Shown: positions 23,007 to 34,941 of the stretch, one piece after another
Layout: every line of letters begins with the position of its first letter
Position numbering within the stretch: the stretch's first letter is position 1
Assembly (NCBI GenBank): GCA_036346375.1
Contig: CM070511.1
Span: forward strand, 9,114,001-9,178,000
Direction: 5' to 3'
From: Guadua angustifolia
Lineage: Eukaryota; Streptophyta; Magnoliopsida; Poales; Poaceae
DNA: 64,000 nt
Translations under genes and position numbers: made by a program
The notes under the pieces: model-generated
Seen by the model: only the letters and a program-made list of their open reading frames with translations
Told to the model about the DNA's origin: nothing
Database searches by the model: none

Positions 23007-23899
23007 ATACTGACTGTAGGACTTGACCCTAGGTAGTCTGGCCGAGACAGATAAAACTAATTTCTAAAGGATTAAAATTGCACAAGATTATGAATGAAAT
23101 CTTGTCTAATCTTTTTCTTCTTAATTCGCACCTATGCTGCAATTTTCTGTTATTACTTCATGATTTTAAAATTTTAGCTAATGAGGTGTGTTTTGGCAGA
23201 TGAGGAGGATTCACACCTTTGGCGAGCGCACTGGAGGTTTCACTGCCGAGCTGTGGTATCTGCTGCAGTTTTTGGAGGGCTTCGTGAGGCCGATCTACCG
23301 AGGTACTTTCGTGGTCCCAGGCGGTGGACATTGCACAGGATATGAAGGTCACCGCTCTGCGCGAGAGACAGGGGAGAGCCACTCGTCTTGTCCACGCCAC
23401 CGCAGAGGCACCAACGGTGTGGTGCAGAGCCACCAAAGACCGCAGAGCAGCAAAATTTTGAGCCAGCCAGAGTCGATGGGTTCTTTTGTTCACTTGAAGA
23501 AGGGGCATCGGGATCGATTCGCCCCTATGCGCCGCACCACTCCACCGCAAGACTACCGAGGACCACGACTGGATGGCTCGGCGATGGAGAGTGTTAGTTT
23601 TCGCTAGGGTTGACTCATGTATTGAGTCAAGTTTATTGAGTCGGTTTAATTGAGTCCGTCTTAGAACGTTTTGCTTCGATCTGAACTTTATGAGTGGTTA
23701 TGGTTTGTGATGATGAACAATCTTTATGTTTGCTTAATGTGTATGCGCCAAATGCTCTGAGGCACTTGTGAGCGGCCATATCCCTATGATATTAAATAAA
23801 ATTGTGTGCTTATGTTCGAGTCAAATCTTCTCCCCGTATAAGATTCTTGTGTACTTGTCCACTCTATTTCCTCTTTTCCCTAAATTCCTTGTTCTTCAG
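23007..23899 (+). other. Chromovirus leader, with a short ORF of unknown meaning
   Basis: This is the untranslated leader between primer-binding site and gag. An open frame at 23188-23607 (139 codons) starts near MRRIHTFGERTGGFTAELWY but matches no family I know, and the opposite strand is open too (23158-23550). I treat it as leader, not a gene. Confidence 0.4.
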
Positions 23900-26800
23900 A
23901 TGGTGAACACTCGTGGAAGCAGTGGAGCTGGAGGAAACAATGCACAGCAGAGAGGCAACAACAACGAAGCACCCAATCCCCAACCACCACCTGTTGACAT
24001 GAACAACTTAGGAGCTTTCTTGACTGCCCAGACCCAGCTGATGCAGACTATGATGCAGCAGATGCAGCAGTTGCAAAATCAGGCTGTAGCCAACAACAAC
24101 AACCAAGCTATGCACCATGGACATCAATCAAGACTGTCGGATTTTATGAGAACCAGACCCCCAACCTTCTCTGGGAATGTCAACCCCATTGAAGTGATGA
24201 CCGGTCACATGCGATTGAGGAAGCGCACATATCCCAATGTGTAGGCAATGAGAGAGTTTTGTACGCCTCTCATCAGTTAAAAGGGACTGCTGCAGAATGG
24301 TGGGAGAACTACTGCACATCCCATGCGCATCCTCAGGAGATTACCTGGGATGAGTTTACTATAGCCTTCCGCCAGTACCATGTGCCGGAAGGGATGATGG
24401 AGCTTAAGAAAGAGGAGTTCCGATCCTTGAAGCAAGGAGGCCAATCAGTGGTCGATTATCTTAACAAGTTTACTCAATTGGCTCGTTATACGCCAGAAGA
24501 TGTAGCTACTGATAAGGCTAGATAGTCCCGGTTCATGAAGGGACTCAACTCTAGACTTCAGGTGGGACTGATCACCCACACATTTCCGGATTTCCAGGAG
24601 TTGGTCAACAAGGCCTTAATTCTGGAAGATAAACGCAAAGAGCTAGATGACAACCGCAAGCGTCGTTTGGCACAGCAAGGAGGACACCAAGGACAACAGA
24701 GATAGAGGGTGGTACCTCAACAGTTCACTGTGTTCGGCCGGGAGCAGCAAGAAGAGCACCACTACTTCGCACGGTGGACCTCTGGTCGGAATCCACAAAA
24801 ACCTGCAAGAACCATCAGTCAAGCTGCAGGAAATCCGTCAATGGCAGGGAGACGTTGCTACAACTGCAACGAGATGGGGCACTTCGCCAACACCTGTCCC
24901 AAGAAGGGAGGAGTTACCCCTGTTCGCTTTAACTTAGGTAATATGCCTGCAAGAACACCAGCTCAAGGAGGAAGCCGAGCACCTGCTCAAGCTGGAGCTG
25001 CACCTCAATCTGTTGTGCGAGGAAGGGTTAACCACATCACGGCAGATGAAGTTCAGAATGCAACGGACGTTGTACTGGGTAAGTTTCTGGTTAACTCAGT
25101 ACCAGCTACAATTTTATTCGATTCTGGAGCTTCACATTCATTTATTTCATGGGTTTTTGTTATGAAAAATGATTTGGATATGGTCAACCTTAAGAGTACA
25201 CTTATAGTCCAAACCCCTGGATCAAAACTCCGAACTAAAGTAGGATCCTCCGGGGTGAAATTAATAATAAATGGAATAGAGCTCCTAGCGAACTTAATTA
25301 TACTGGATACCCAGACCATAGATGTTATTCTGGGAATGGATTGGTTATCCAAGCACAAGGCAGTGTTAGATTGTGGACGGAGGGTTGTAACCGTTGAGAG
25401 CTCAGATGGTAGGAAGGTGGAGATTCAAGCACTTTCTGCCCGGGATGGTCAACTAATGATCAATAGTATGAAGACTATGAATATGGAAGATGTATCCGTA
25501 GTTAACGAGTACCCGGATGTATTTCCTGAGGATTTACCTGGAATGCCACCAGACAGGGATATAGAGTTTGTAATTGAGTTAGTACCCGGAACAGCTCCAA
25601 TAGCCAAGAGACCCAACAGGATGTCTACCGAGGAATTGGTAGAAATGAAGAAGCAAATCGAGAAATTATTGGAAAAGGGATTTATAAGACCTAGCTCATC
25701 ACCGTGGGGAGCCCCAGTATTGTTTGTAAAGAAGAAAGATGGAAGCTTTAGATTGTGTATAGATTATCGTGCACTTAATGATGTGACGATAAAGAACAAA
25801 TATCCCTTGCCTAGGATAGACGATCTTTTTGATCAGTTAAGAGGAGCAGGAGTTTTCTCTAAGATAGATCTTCGATCTGGATACCATTAGTTAAAGATTC
25901 GGACTAAGGACATACCAAAGACAGCTTTTTCGTCAAGGTATGGACATTATGAATTCACGGTCATGTCTTTTGGACTGACTAATGCCCCAGCATATTTCAT
26001 GAATATGATGAACAAGGTGTTCATGGAATATTTGGATAAGTTCGTCGTCGTGTTCATTGATGACATTTTGGTCTATTCCAAGTCGGAGGAAGAGCATGCT
26101 GGACATTTAAGGATGGTCTTGGAAAAGTTAAGAGAAAACCAGTTGTATGCAAAATTCAGTAAGTGTGACTTCTGAAAAAAGAAGGTTGAGTTCTTAGGTC
26201 ATGTAATGACTGCCGAAGGAGTAGCTGTCGATCCTAAGAAAGTAGAGGTAGTGTTGCATTGGGAGCAACCAAAGTCAGTTACTCAGATCAGAAGTTTTCT
26301 TGGTATGGCGGGGTATTATCGCCGGTTCATTGAAGGATTTTCTTCAATTGCGAGACCTCCCACGCAATTGCTAAAGAAACAGAAAAAGTTTATGTGGTCG
26401 TCTGAGTGCGAAAAGAGTTTCCAAGAGCTAAAGAAGCGTTTAACTTCGACACCTGTTTTGGTGTTGCCAAGTACTAAGGATAATTTTGATATATACTATG
26501 ATGCTTCGCGTCAGGGACTTGGATGTGTGCTGATGCAGAACGGCAAAGTAGTAGCTTATGCATCAAGGCAGTTAAGGCCATATGAGCAGAATTACCCAAC
26601 TCATGATTTAGAGCTAGCTGCTGTAGTGCACGCTCTTAAAATATGGCGTCACTATCTCATCGGAAACCGATGTGAAATATATACTGACCATAAAAGTTTA
26701 AAGTATATATTCACTCAATCGGATCTTAACATGAGGCAGAGAAGATGGTTAGAGTTAATCAAGGATTATAACATTGGAATCCACTACCATCCGGGAAAAG

Positions 26801-28400
26801 CAAACGTGGTGGCAGATGTTCTGAGTCGGAAAAGCTATAGCTTGAATTTGATGATAGCAGAAGAACAGACTGATTTATGTAAAGAGCTTCAGAAGTTCAG
26901 ATTGGAAGTCATACCGGAAGGATTCCTAGCTACCTTGGAGGTTAAGCCGACCCTAGAAGAGTAGATCAGGGAAGGTCAGAAGAATGATGACAAGATAAAT
27001 AGAATCAAACCAAGATGGATGAAGATTTAGCCAAAGACTTCAGAGTAGATGAGCAGGGTACTTTGTGGATAAAGAATAGAATCTGCGTACCCCATAAACC
27101 CGAATTAAAGCAGTTGATATTAGAAGAAGCACATGATTTCAAATACTCCATTCACCCCGGCAGTGCAAAAATGTACCAGGATCTCAAGGAAAGATTTTGG
27201 TGGCCAAATATGAAGAAAGAAGTAGCTGAGCATGTAGCATTATGCGATGTGTGCCAAAGAGTCAAAGCCATGCATCAGAGACTAGCCGGGCTGCTAAAAC
27301 CACTAAAGATACCGGAATGGAAATGGGAGGAAATCGGGATGGATTTCATCACCGGTTTGCCAAGGACTCAAGGTGGATATGACTCCATATGGGTCATAGT
27401 GGATCGGTTAACAAAGGTTGAACATTTCATACCTGTAAAAACAACTTATTCTGGAGATAAGTTAGCGGAACTGTACATGTCGAGAATTGTTTGCTTGCAT
27501 GGTGTACCTAAGAAGATAGTATCGGATAGAGGTACCCAATTTACTTCAAGATTTTGGGATAAGCTGCATACAGCTATGGGTACCCGTTTGAACTTCAAGA
27601 CAAAGATACCATCCGCAGCAGATGGTCGATCGAAAGGGTTAACCAGATACTTGAAGATATGCTAAGAGCTTGTGCATTGTCATATACCACATCGTGGGAT
27701 AAATGCTTGCCATATGCCGAGTTCAGTTACAACAATAGCTATCAGGCTAGTTTAAAAATGTCGCCTTTTGAAGCTTTGTATGGTCAACCGTGTCGAACAC
27801 CTTTGAATTGGAACGAGACGGGAGAACGTCATGTTTTTAGACCAGACATACTCTCAGATGCAGAGAAGAAGATTGCTCTGATAAGAGAAAGGTTGAAGAC
27901 TGCACAATCCAGGCAAAAGAGTTACGCAGATAACCGACGCCGTGATTTGTGTTTTGAACCAGAAGACTATGTTTATCTCAAGGTCACACCACTTAATGGA
28001 GTGAAAAGGTTTCATGCAAAAGGAAAACTTGCCCCATGGTATGTGGGACCATTCAAGATCTTGAGCATAGCGGAGAGGTTGCATACCGGCTAGAATCGCC
28101 ATGATCTTTAGCAGAGTACATGATGTGTTCCATGTGTCGCAGCTTGAAGAAATGTTTATGAAATCTGGAGGAAAGGAGCACCTATAGAAGCTATTGAACT
28201 GCAAGAGGATTTAACTTACAAGGAACATCCAGTGAAGATTTTGGACACCATAGACGTGAAACCAGGAACAAGTCAACTCGCTTTTGCAGAGTCCAGTGGA
28301 GCAACCACTCAGAAAACGAAGCAACTTGGGAGCGCGAGGAAGATTTGAAGGAGTTTCCCAACCTCTTCTCTAGCCACCACGAATCTCTGGGTCAAGATTC
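23900..28400 (+). pseudogene. Chromovirus gag-pol polyprotein with chromodomain
   Basis: Gag starts at ATG 23900 (MVNTRGSSGAGG), has a Gln/Asn-rich stretch and the retrotrans-gag core (ASHQLKGTAAEWWENY, RQYHVPEGMMELKKEEF) at 24259-24525, then a zinc knuckle CYNCNEMGHFANTCP near 24853. Protease follows (ILFDSGASHSFIS, 25110), then reverse transcriptase (KRPNRMSTEELVEMKKQIEK, LCIDYRALNDV, active-site FIDDILVYS at 26055), RNase H (YYDASRQGLGCVLMQ, YTDHKSLKYIF), integrase with HHCC zinc region (HPGSAKMYQDLKERFWWPN, CDVCQRVK) and core (GMDFITGLP, SDRGTQFTSRFW). The chromodomain near 28205-28370 ends in EEDLKEFPNLFS. Stops are at 24523, 24703, 25888, 26173 and 26962, and frameshifts near 24200, 27005, 27632, 28070 and 28110. 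All enzymatic domains can be recognised; none could be made whole. Confidence 0.95.
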
Positions 28401-28404
28401 TATT

Positions 28405-28416
28405 AAGGGGGGGAGG
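28405..28416 (+). other. Polypurine tract of the chromovirus
   Basis: AAGGGGGGGAGG lies two bases upstream of the 3' LTR start TGTAACATCC at 28419. It primes plus-strand DNA synthesis. The coding frame runs through it (GGRFVT), as is common in this clade. Confidence 0.8.
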
Positions 28417-29296
28417 TTTGTAACATCCCTAAATTTGGATTATTTTAATTTAAATGGTTTAATAGAATTTTTGAGAATTTCTAGAATTTATTTGGATTTA
28501 TTTGAATTTCTGGAATTAACTTTTCCTTGAAAATTTATTTAATAATAGAAAAGTTTTAATAAAATATAAATGAGAATATTTTATTTGAGTTCAAAATGTT
28601 ATAAAGTATTTTCTAGAATTTTTCCAGAATTTTTCTAATATTTTTAAAGCCTCAAATAATTCAAATGAATTTTTGGAATTATTTTTATTCGCAAAGCAAG
28701 AAAAATCGATGAACGAATGGGCGAGCCCATTCGCAGACGCCGCACGCCCGCTCTACCGAAAACCCTAAAGCCACCGATCGCCAATCGTTGGATCTTCATC
28801 CTACGGCTGTGATTCGCCCGCGTCGTTTCGCCGCCCTGAGTCGCTCGATCGTCGACGCGTGTACGCGCGAGATGAGGCCACGTCGCTTCATTTCAACTTC
28901 CGGTAACGCCACCGTCGTCGCCGCTGTCGAGGGAAACCGCCGTTTGAGCTCGCCTCCCGAGGCTATAAAGCCGACCAACGACCTCGCGGGAAAGCTCTTT
29001 GCCATGCGCACCTGTTGCCCTAATCCACACCGTCCATCTCGCGGAAAATATATTTATTGTGTGAACTTATGATTTGCGTAGATGTTGATTTGCCGGAGAC
29101 TTACGAGGGGGAATTCTTAGAGCAAGATCAAGCTTCGAGTCAAGATCAGCAACTTTTTGAAGGCAAGTTATGCTTTGACCATGTTGCTCCTAAATTTTGA
29201 AATATATTTTGTTTCAAACTATGCATGATAATTCAACTAAAAATGGACTTAAATATTTTGGGTGAATTAGCTAATTAACCTAATTGTTATTACCTC

Positions 29297-31064
29297 TGTA
29301 GGATCGAAATATACTGATCTAGTAATCAGAGGGGGGGTGAATGATTGTGCGGAAGCTAAAATCAAATTTTTGCCTTTTGAAACACCCCAAACAAACTCAA
29401 ATTGCTTAATTTGTATTCAACAAGAACCTTATTGCATCAGACCAAATTTGCACATGTATGCCGGACCAAACTTCGTCTCGGACAGAGAGTTGCACGTGTA
29501 TGACGGACCAAATTTTTACTGTAGCAAAGGAGTTGCATGTGTATGACGGACTAAACTTCGCCTCTGATATGTGTATGACGGACAAAATGAAAACAGCCTA
29601 ACATATGTTCACTAAAATGATAATTCCTAAAGATCCAACCGTTGGATTGATGTGAAATTTTAACTGTAGAAACTAGACTTAATTCTGAAGCTAACTCAAA
29701 AAGAATCAACTCAATCGGACCAACGAAACTAGAGTTATGTCCCTCGCAAGACAGCTGAAACAAATTCCGATCTAATAACGACGGACCAAATCAGACCAGT
29801 GACGGACAAAACTTAAAAACAAGATTACTGAAGATCCAACAGTTAGATTGATATGAAATTTTAACTGTAGAAACTAGATTGGATTACAAATCAAACCCAA
29901 CAAAAATCAACTCGATCGGATCTACAGATTAAAAGATATTACCTTCGCAAGATGACTAAATCAGATGATGACGGAAATTGATTTCAAAAGCTATGACGGA
30001 CCAATCTTCAGATGCAGCGACGGACCAAGACAAAATTACTTACGCTGGACTAAACTTCTCACGATGCTACAGCCATGATGGTCTTCAGAAGCTTTTCTTG
30101 GCATGTATGCTTGATCAAGGTCTAAACCCTAGAACCAGAAAAACTTCTCTCACAATGCACAGCCACCAGAAATAACCTTTTGGAAGATTGATTTTTATTT
30201 CATTGTCTAAAGTACTCCAACACAAGAGTACAAACCCTAATTCCTTGCACACGGCACAGGAACCAAAAAACTAGAAAACCCTAGTCTGAACGCTTGTATC
30301 AAACAGGAGACACACCCTCCTATTTATACAAAGCAAAAACACAGAGATTGAGTACAACTCCACTTCCAACATGGAAAGAGTTCGTATCTATCTCAACTTG
30401 GTCCAACATGACCAAAAACAACTCTTGCACGCATGCAAGAACAGAGAGATTGAATACAACTCCACTTCCAACATGGAAATAGTTCGTATCTATCTCAACT
30501 TGGCCCAACATGGCCAAAACCAAAACCTTGCACGCATGATCACCCACTGCACATACGTGACTAACCAGCCTTCACATGCATGTTCTCTAGCCCGAACGTC
30601 CCGCATGACATCCTTGACCACCAAGACCTCGATTCCTCCCTGAACCTAGTCTCGAACCTCAGTTCCTCCATGAACCTAGTTCCGGTCCCGTCATCGACCA
30701 CGTTCGCCCTCGAGCAACACCTGCACATGAAGTAACAAACAACGCGTCCGAGCACAAGTCCACGACTTGACTCAAGATTAATCCATGCAACCACTCACAC
30801 GAGTGCATTGCATTAAGCAAAACCATTATGCTATCCCCAGCATAATCAAACGATCATTTGAGCACAAGTCCACGACTTGCCTCAAAAATATCCATGCAAC
30901 CACTCACATGAGTGCATTGCATCAAGCAAAGTCCATTATGCTATCACCAAAGATAATTATCATATCACCATAGCACATGCACAAGCACCACACATGCTAT
31001 AACCAAAGTCACTTTACAATGCCAATTTCACCATTCAACCAATTTTTCATCACATGATCTCACA
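29297..31064 (-). repeat. 3' LTR of the gag-only element
   Basis: On the plus strand it starts TGTAGGATCGAAATAT and ends TGATCTCACA. It pairs with 34942-36710 over its full length. Short ORFs in it (29337, 29978, 30371) occur at the same places in the partner LTR and are not genes. A degenerate duplicated block (CTCCACTTCCAACATGGAAA, at 30357 and 30462) lies inside. Confidence 0.9.
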
Positions 31065-32560
31065 ATCTCCCTTGATGAAAATATTGGCAACACCATTTGA
31101 AGCTTAACATTGGCATTCACCTTACAATAGCAACACCATTTTTAAAAGAAGTAATGTAACCAAAAGACAGAAAGGAAAATCTCCCCTACAAAGAAGAACA
31201 AAAATCTCCCTATCTAAAAAGAAATCTCCCTATGACCAAGAGAAACTCCCCTAATGTAAGAAGAAATGTGTGTGTGAATGTGCAATGTGACCAAAAACTC
31301 TTCCTTTGATTCCAAACTTCTCCCCTTTGACAATGGATTCATCAAGAATGCAAAAAGAGAGCAAAAGAGAAACTTCTCCCCTTTATGTTGTTGTTTTCCT
31401 TTTTTTTATATGTACTGAGCATTATGAATCATGCACAAATGTAAAAACTTGATCACCAAGTCATGCTATCAACAGTACTTGCACCCTCAAATCTACACAT
31501 AAACAATGTAGAGTAAGCATAACTAGAAATCAAGTACTATTAACGATTTTTTTTTGCATGGCATGATCTCCTTTCTCAATAATCTTAAAACACGAAAATA
31601 TTGAATTTCGTGCACTTTATTTGTGCTTTGAAAAAACTGATTTATTAATTTGATTGCAACAATCACAATTGCAAGGGATTACATGCACCATCACCTTACT
31701 TTTCAACCATGCCAAGCAATCACAAGCTTAAGGTTTCATGGTTTCGGTCATACACAACCTCTTCCAAGTTCATATCATAGTGCAATGATAAGCGGTCTCA
31801 GAAAGAGGAAGTGCGACAAGACATAACCTTGATCTTGCTTTTATCAACAATCACTTTTGAGCTTTAGCACTCAACTTTCATATTTAGCACTTTTTGAGCA
31901 AGATCAAGATAGCCAAGAAAGTTCAACCATGACAAGATTTAATTCAAGTTGTCATTCCATTTAAAAGTCATGACACAAACTACACCATATATGTATAAAC
32001 CGGAAGTTGCAAAGACCTTGTAGCATAAACATGGCTTCAAATGACATATGTGTATGAAATACAATGCTCAGTACTTTTTATTGTTTTTAATTTTTTTTGT
32101 TTTTCAATTAAGAGACACACAAAATAAAAAGTATGTTACAAAATATTACAAAAACTTCAAAAACTCCCCCTCAAAACAACCATCTTAAAAACCTTCTACA
32201 AAATTGTCACCTGAAGGGAATTATTTTAAAAACAAAAGACTGAAAGAACAAACCTCCCAAAAAGGCAACCAAAAGAAATTTTCACTAATAACCAATAACT
32301 CCCCCTCAAATGGATAACCAATGAGATCAACAGAGAGGAGATGATGATACACATGTGCTTGAGTTATCATGGTATGTTCAATTAAGCATAAGCATGAATC
32401 ATGATAAGTGAATTCAAAGCATGAAAGGCATGATATAAGATATAACATTATTGAACAAGCCAGGGGATACATATGAGCATATGAACAAACATATCATCTT
32501 ATGTCACAAATAGATATCTGTGAATGTATAGAACATGAGTGTATAAGATAGCTCACAAAG
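31065..32560 (-). other. Non-coding 3' interior of the gag-only element
   Basis: AT-rich DNA without a believable ORF; short phrases such as ATCTCCCTA and CTCCCCTTT recur. The bases next to the LTR (AAGGGAGA on the minus strand, 31066-31073) serve as a short polypurine tract. A functional element would carry pol here; nothing of it is visible. Confidence 0.5.
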
Positions 32561-34900
32561 TAGATGAAGAATTATTGCACATGCTTCTTGAAAACCATCT
32601 CAAGGGTGAGAATCATCCAAGTCTTGACCCCATTTTGCAAAAGACCAAGATCCACTAAGCTTCTGTTCTCCAACCCAATCCTAAAAAGCCTACATAGCAC
32701 AAGAAGATGTCGAGGCCTTGGTACTGGGGTTAGAAATAAAACATTTGGGAATCCAGTACTGAGACACACGACGAGTAGGCACAACACGAGTATTCTTGTT
32801 CACAAAATCAATTTTGCCCTTTCTCGTGTTTCTAGCAGCAAAAGGTGTTTGCATCACCCTAGACACAAAATGAGGAGTGAAATGTGCCTTCCTGAAATTA
32901 GACCTAGCCTTAGCCTTTTCTTTCTTTTCTTTGTTTGGCTAGCCTAAAGCAAAAATCTACTAAGTGTCCATCTCTACCACAATGAGTGCAAGTGTACTTA
33001 ACATGATGTTTAGCATTAGAAACAGAAGTAGCTTTTGCATTCATCATAGTAGAAGATAACACACCAGCAGACTTGAAAACAGTTTTCTTAGGTTCATTAA
33101 CAATTTGAATTTTCCACTTTCAAGTGTCTTCACAAGCTTGGAGCATGTGATTTATGATGAGCATAAGAATCAAAACCTAAACCTTTGTGATGAGTACTGA
33201 CTTTTGATTGATCCAAAATCATGTTTAGATTTTTCTTTCCAGTAGTGAACCGTTCTAAAGATTTTTCCAAGTAATCAACCTTTCGAGAAAGAGTTAAGCA
33301 ATTATTACATGGAACGTCCACTTTTCCTTTCTGTTTGCGACAAGTTGAGCATGAGAGAACTTCATGAGTGAGCATAATTTCTGTCATTTGAAAAACCCTA
33401 GCATTTGCATCATGCAACTTTAATTCCAATATAGCACATTTAGAACAGTGAGTTGTATCATGCAAATCAACAGTTGAACAGCTAGCATTTTTAACATGTT
33501 TCTCATTTTTCTTACATTGCTCAAGCAAAGAAGCATGTTCTTTTCTAAGTGAAGTAAGCTCAGTGTAAATTAAGTCACATGATTTACAAGCATCATCATC
33601 AGGAATCAAAGATTTAAGTCTATCAATTTCAGCATTTAAAGATTCCACAAGAGCATCATGTTTCTTGATTTTCTTGTCGCGTTTGTCAAGTAATTTACCA
33701 AGACGAGCAACAACAATAGCTAATTCATCGTAAGAAGGTTCTACCTCATTGAAGTCGTTGTCATGGTCATCCTCGGTGAAACTTTTATCACTTCGCCATG
33801 AGACACAATCTGTCAAATCATGATTGCTTGGAACCATTGTGTCATCCTCACCGCTTCTCTCTGAATCCACATCACTTAAGTTCACTTGTTCAAGAGCGAA
33901 AGAACCCGATGAACAACCTTTTGTTGATGAAACTCCTTTTCTTTCTATCACTTGGTGAAGACTTCTTCTTTTCTTTTCTTCAGTCATTGTCCTTCTCCTC
34001 CCTTGATGCTTTACCTGCAAATTTAGGACAATTTGGATGAATATGGTTGAAATCACCACACTCGTAGCATCTTGGAGGGCCACCACCAACTCTCTTTCTC
34101 ATTCTCACATTCTGCAAAGCTTTATTAAAGCGAGAAGAGAGTAATGCCAAGTCTTCTTCTGGAAATTCCTCAATCTGTTCATCGGTTAATGAAGACAAGA
34201 AAGACAAGGCAAAACTTGAAGAAGCATTATTCTGAGACATGCTAGATTGAGAGGTTAATGCAATTGATTTATAATTAGTCCTCCTAGCAAGAACATCCAA
34301 TTCATGAGTTTTTAGTTTAGAGAAAAGAACATTTACAGTAAGGTCACTCATGACAGTTGATTCTCTAATGGATGTAACTTTCATTTCCCAAATAGACATG
34401 TCTAATGCACCAAGCAATTGTCTAGCATTAGTAGCCTCATCAAAGTAAACTCCAACAAAGACGTAAGTTGCTAAGAATCTTATTGAAACGTGCAAAGAAA
34501 TCATCTAGTGACTCACGGGCTTCATCTCAAATCGCATGTATTCTTTCTTGTATATATCTTGACGAACCTCTTTGATAGTGTTTGAACCCTCACGATAATC
34601 ACAAAGAGATTTCCATACCTCATATGCAGACTTGAGATGGATCACGCGGTCAAGTCACTTCTTCCCAATCCTTGGATGATCAAGTTTAGGTGCTCTCTTC
34701 GTTTGCTTCAACATGTGCTTGATTGGCTTCATTGACTTGATCATTCTCGTGAACCCGATATGGCTTGTATACCTTCTCCCAGTTGCAAAGCCACGAGCTT
34801 GAATGTACGCCTCCATCTTCGCTTTCCAAAACTGAAAATCAACACCATCGAAAACACAAGGTTTTGTCGAATACCTATCTATCGCTACGGTTTCTAATCA
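32561..34900 (-). pseudogene. Gag polyprotein with two zinc knuckles and coiled coil
   Basis: Read on the minus strand. About 34860-34505 holds the broken N-terminal gag core (EKVYKPYRVHENDQVNEANQ). 34504-33980 continues it (KVTSIRESTVMSDLTVN, LKTHELDVLARR) and ends in a first zinc knuckle CYECGDFNHIHPNC. 34089-33130, overlapping in another frame, is a 319-residue stretch rich in Lys, Glu, Asp and Leu with heptad character (LGKLLDKRDKKIKKHDALVE, LTSLRKEHASLLEQCKKNEK) and four CXXC pairs (KSCDL, CSKCAI, CSTCRK, CNNC). 33007-32966 gives a second knuckle CTHCGRDGHLVDFC followed by basic residues and SQYWIPKCFISN. In plant SIRE-type Copia elements this order precedes protease and integrase; here it stops. 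At least two frameshifts separate the parts. Gag would package element RNA into particles. Confidence 0.8.
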
Positions 34901-34927
34901 CCTGTTAAGAATAATTAGAAAAACCTT

Positions 34928-34939
34928 GCTCTGATACCA
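34928..34939 (-). other. Primer-binding site of the gag-only element
   Basis: TGGTATCAGAGC on the minus strand, a perfect complement to the initiator methionine tRNA end, two bases inside the LTR boundary at 34942. Confidence 0.9.
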
Positions 34940-34941
34940 CT

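Noticed and set aside
23188..23607. 139-codon ORF in the chromovirus leader
   Set aside because: No family resemblance, the opposite strand is also open, and it lies where an untranslated leader is expected. Kept only as part of the leader.
32564..32947. Plus-strand 127-codon ORF within the gag-only element
   Set aside because: It is the shadow of the minus-strand gag tail (zinc knuckle CTHCGRDGHLVDFC and SQYWIPKCF).
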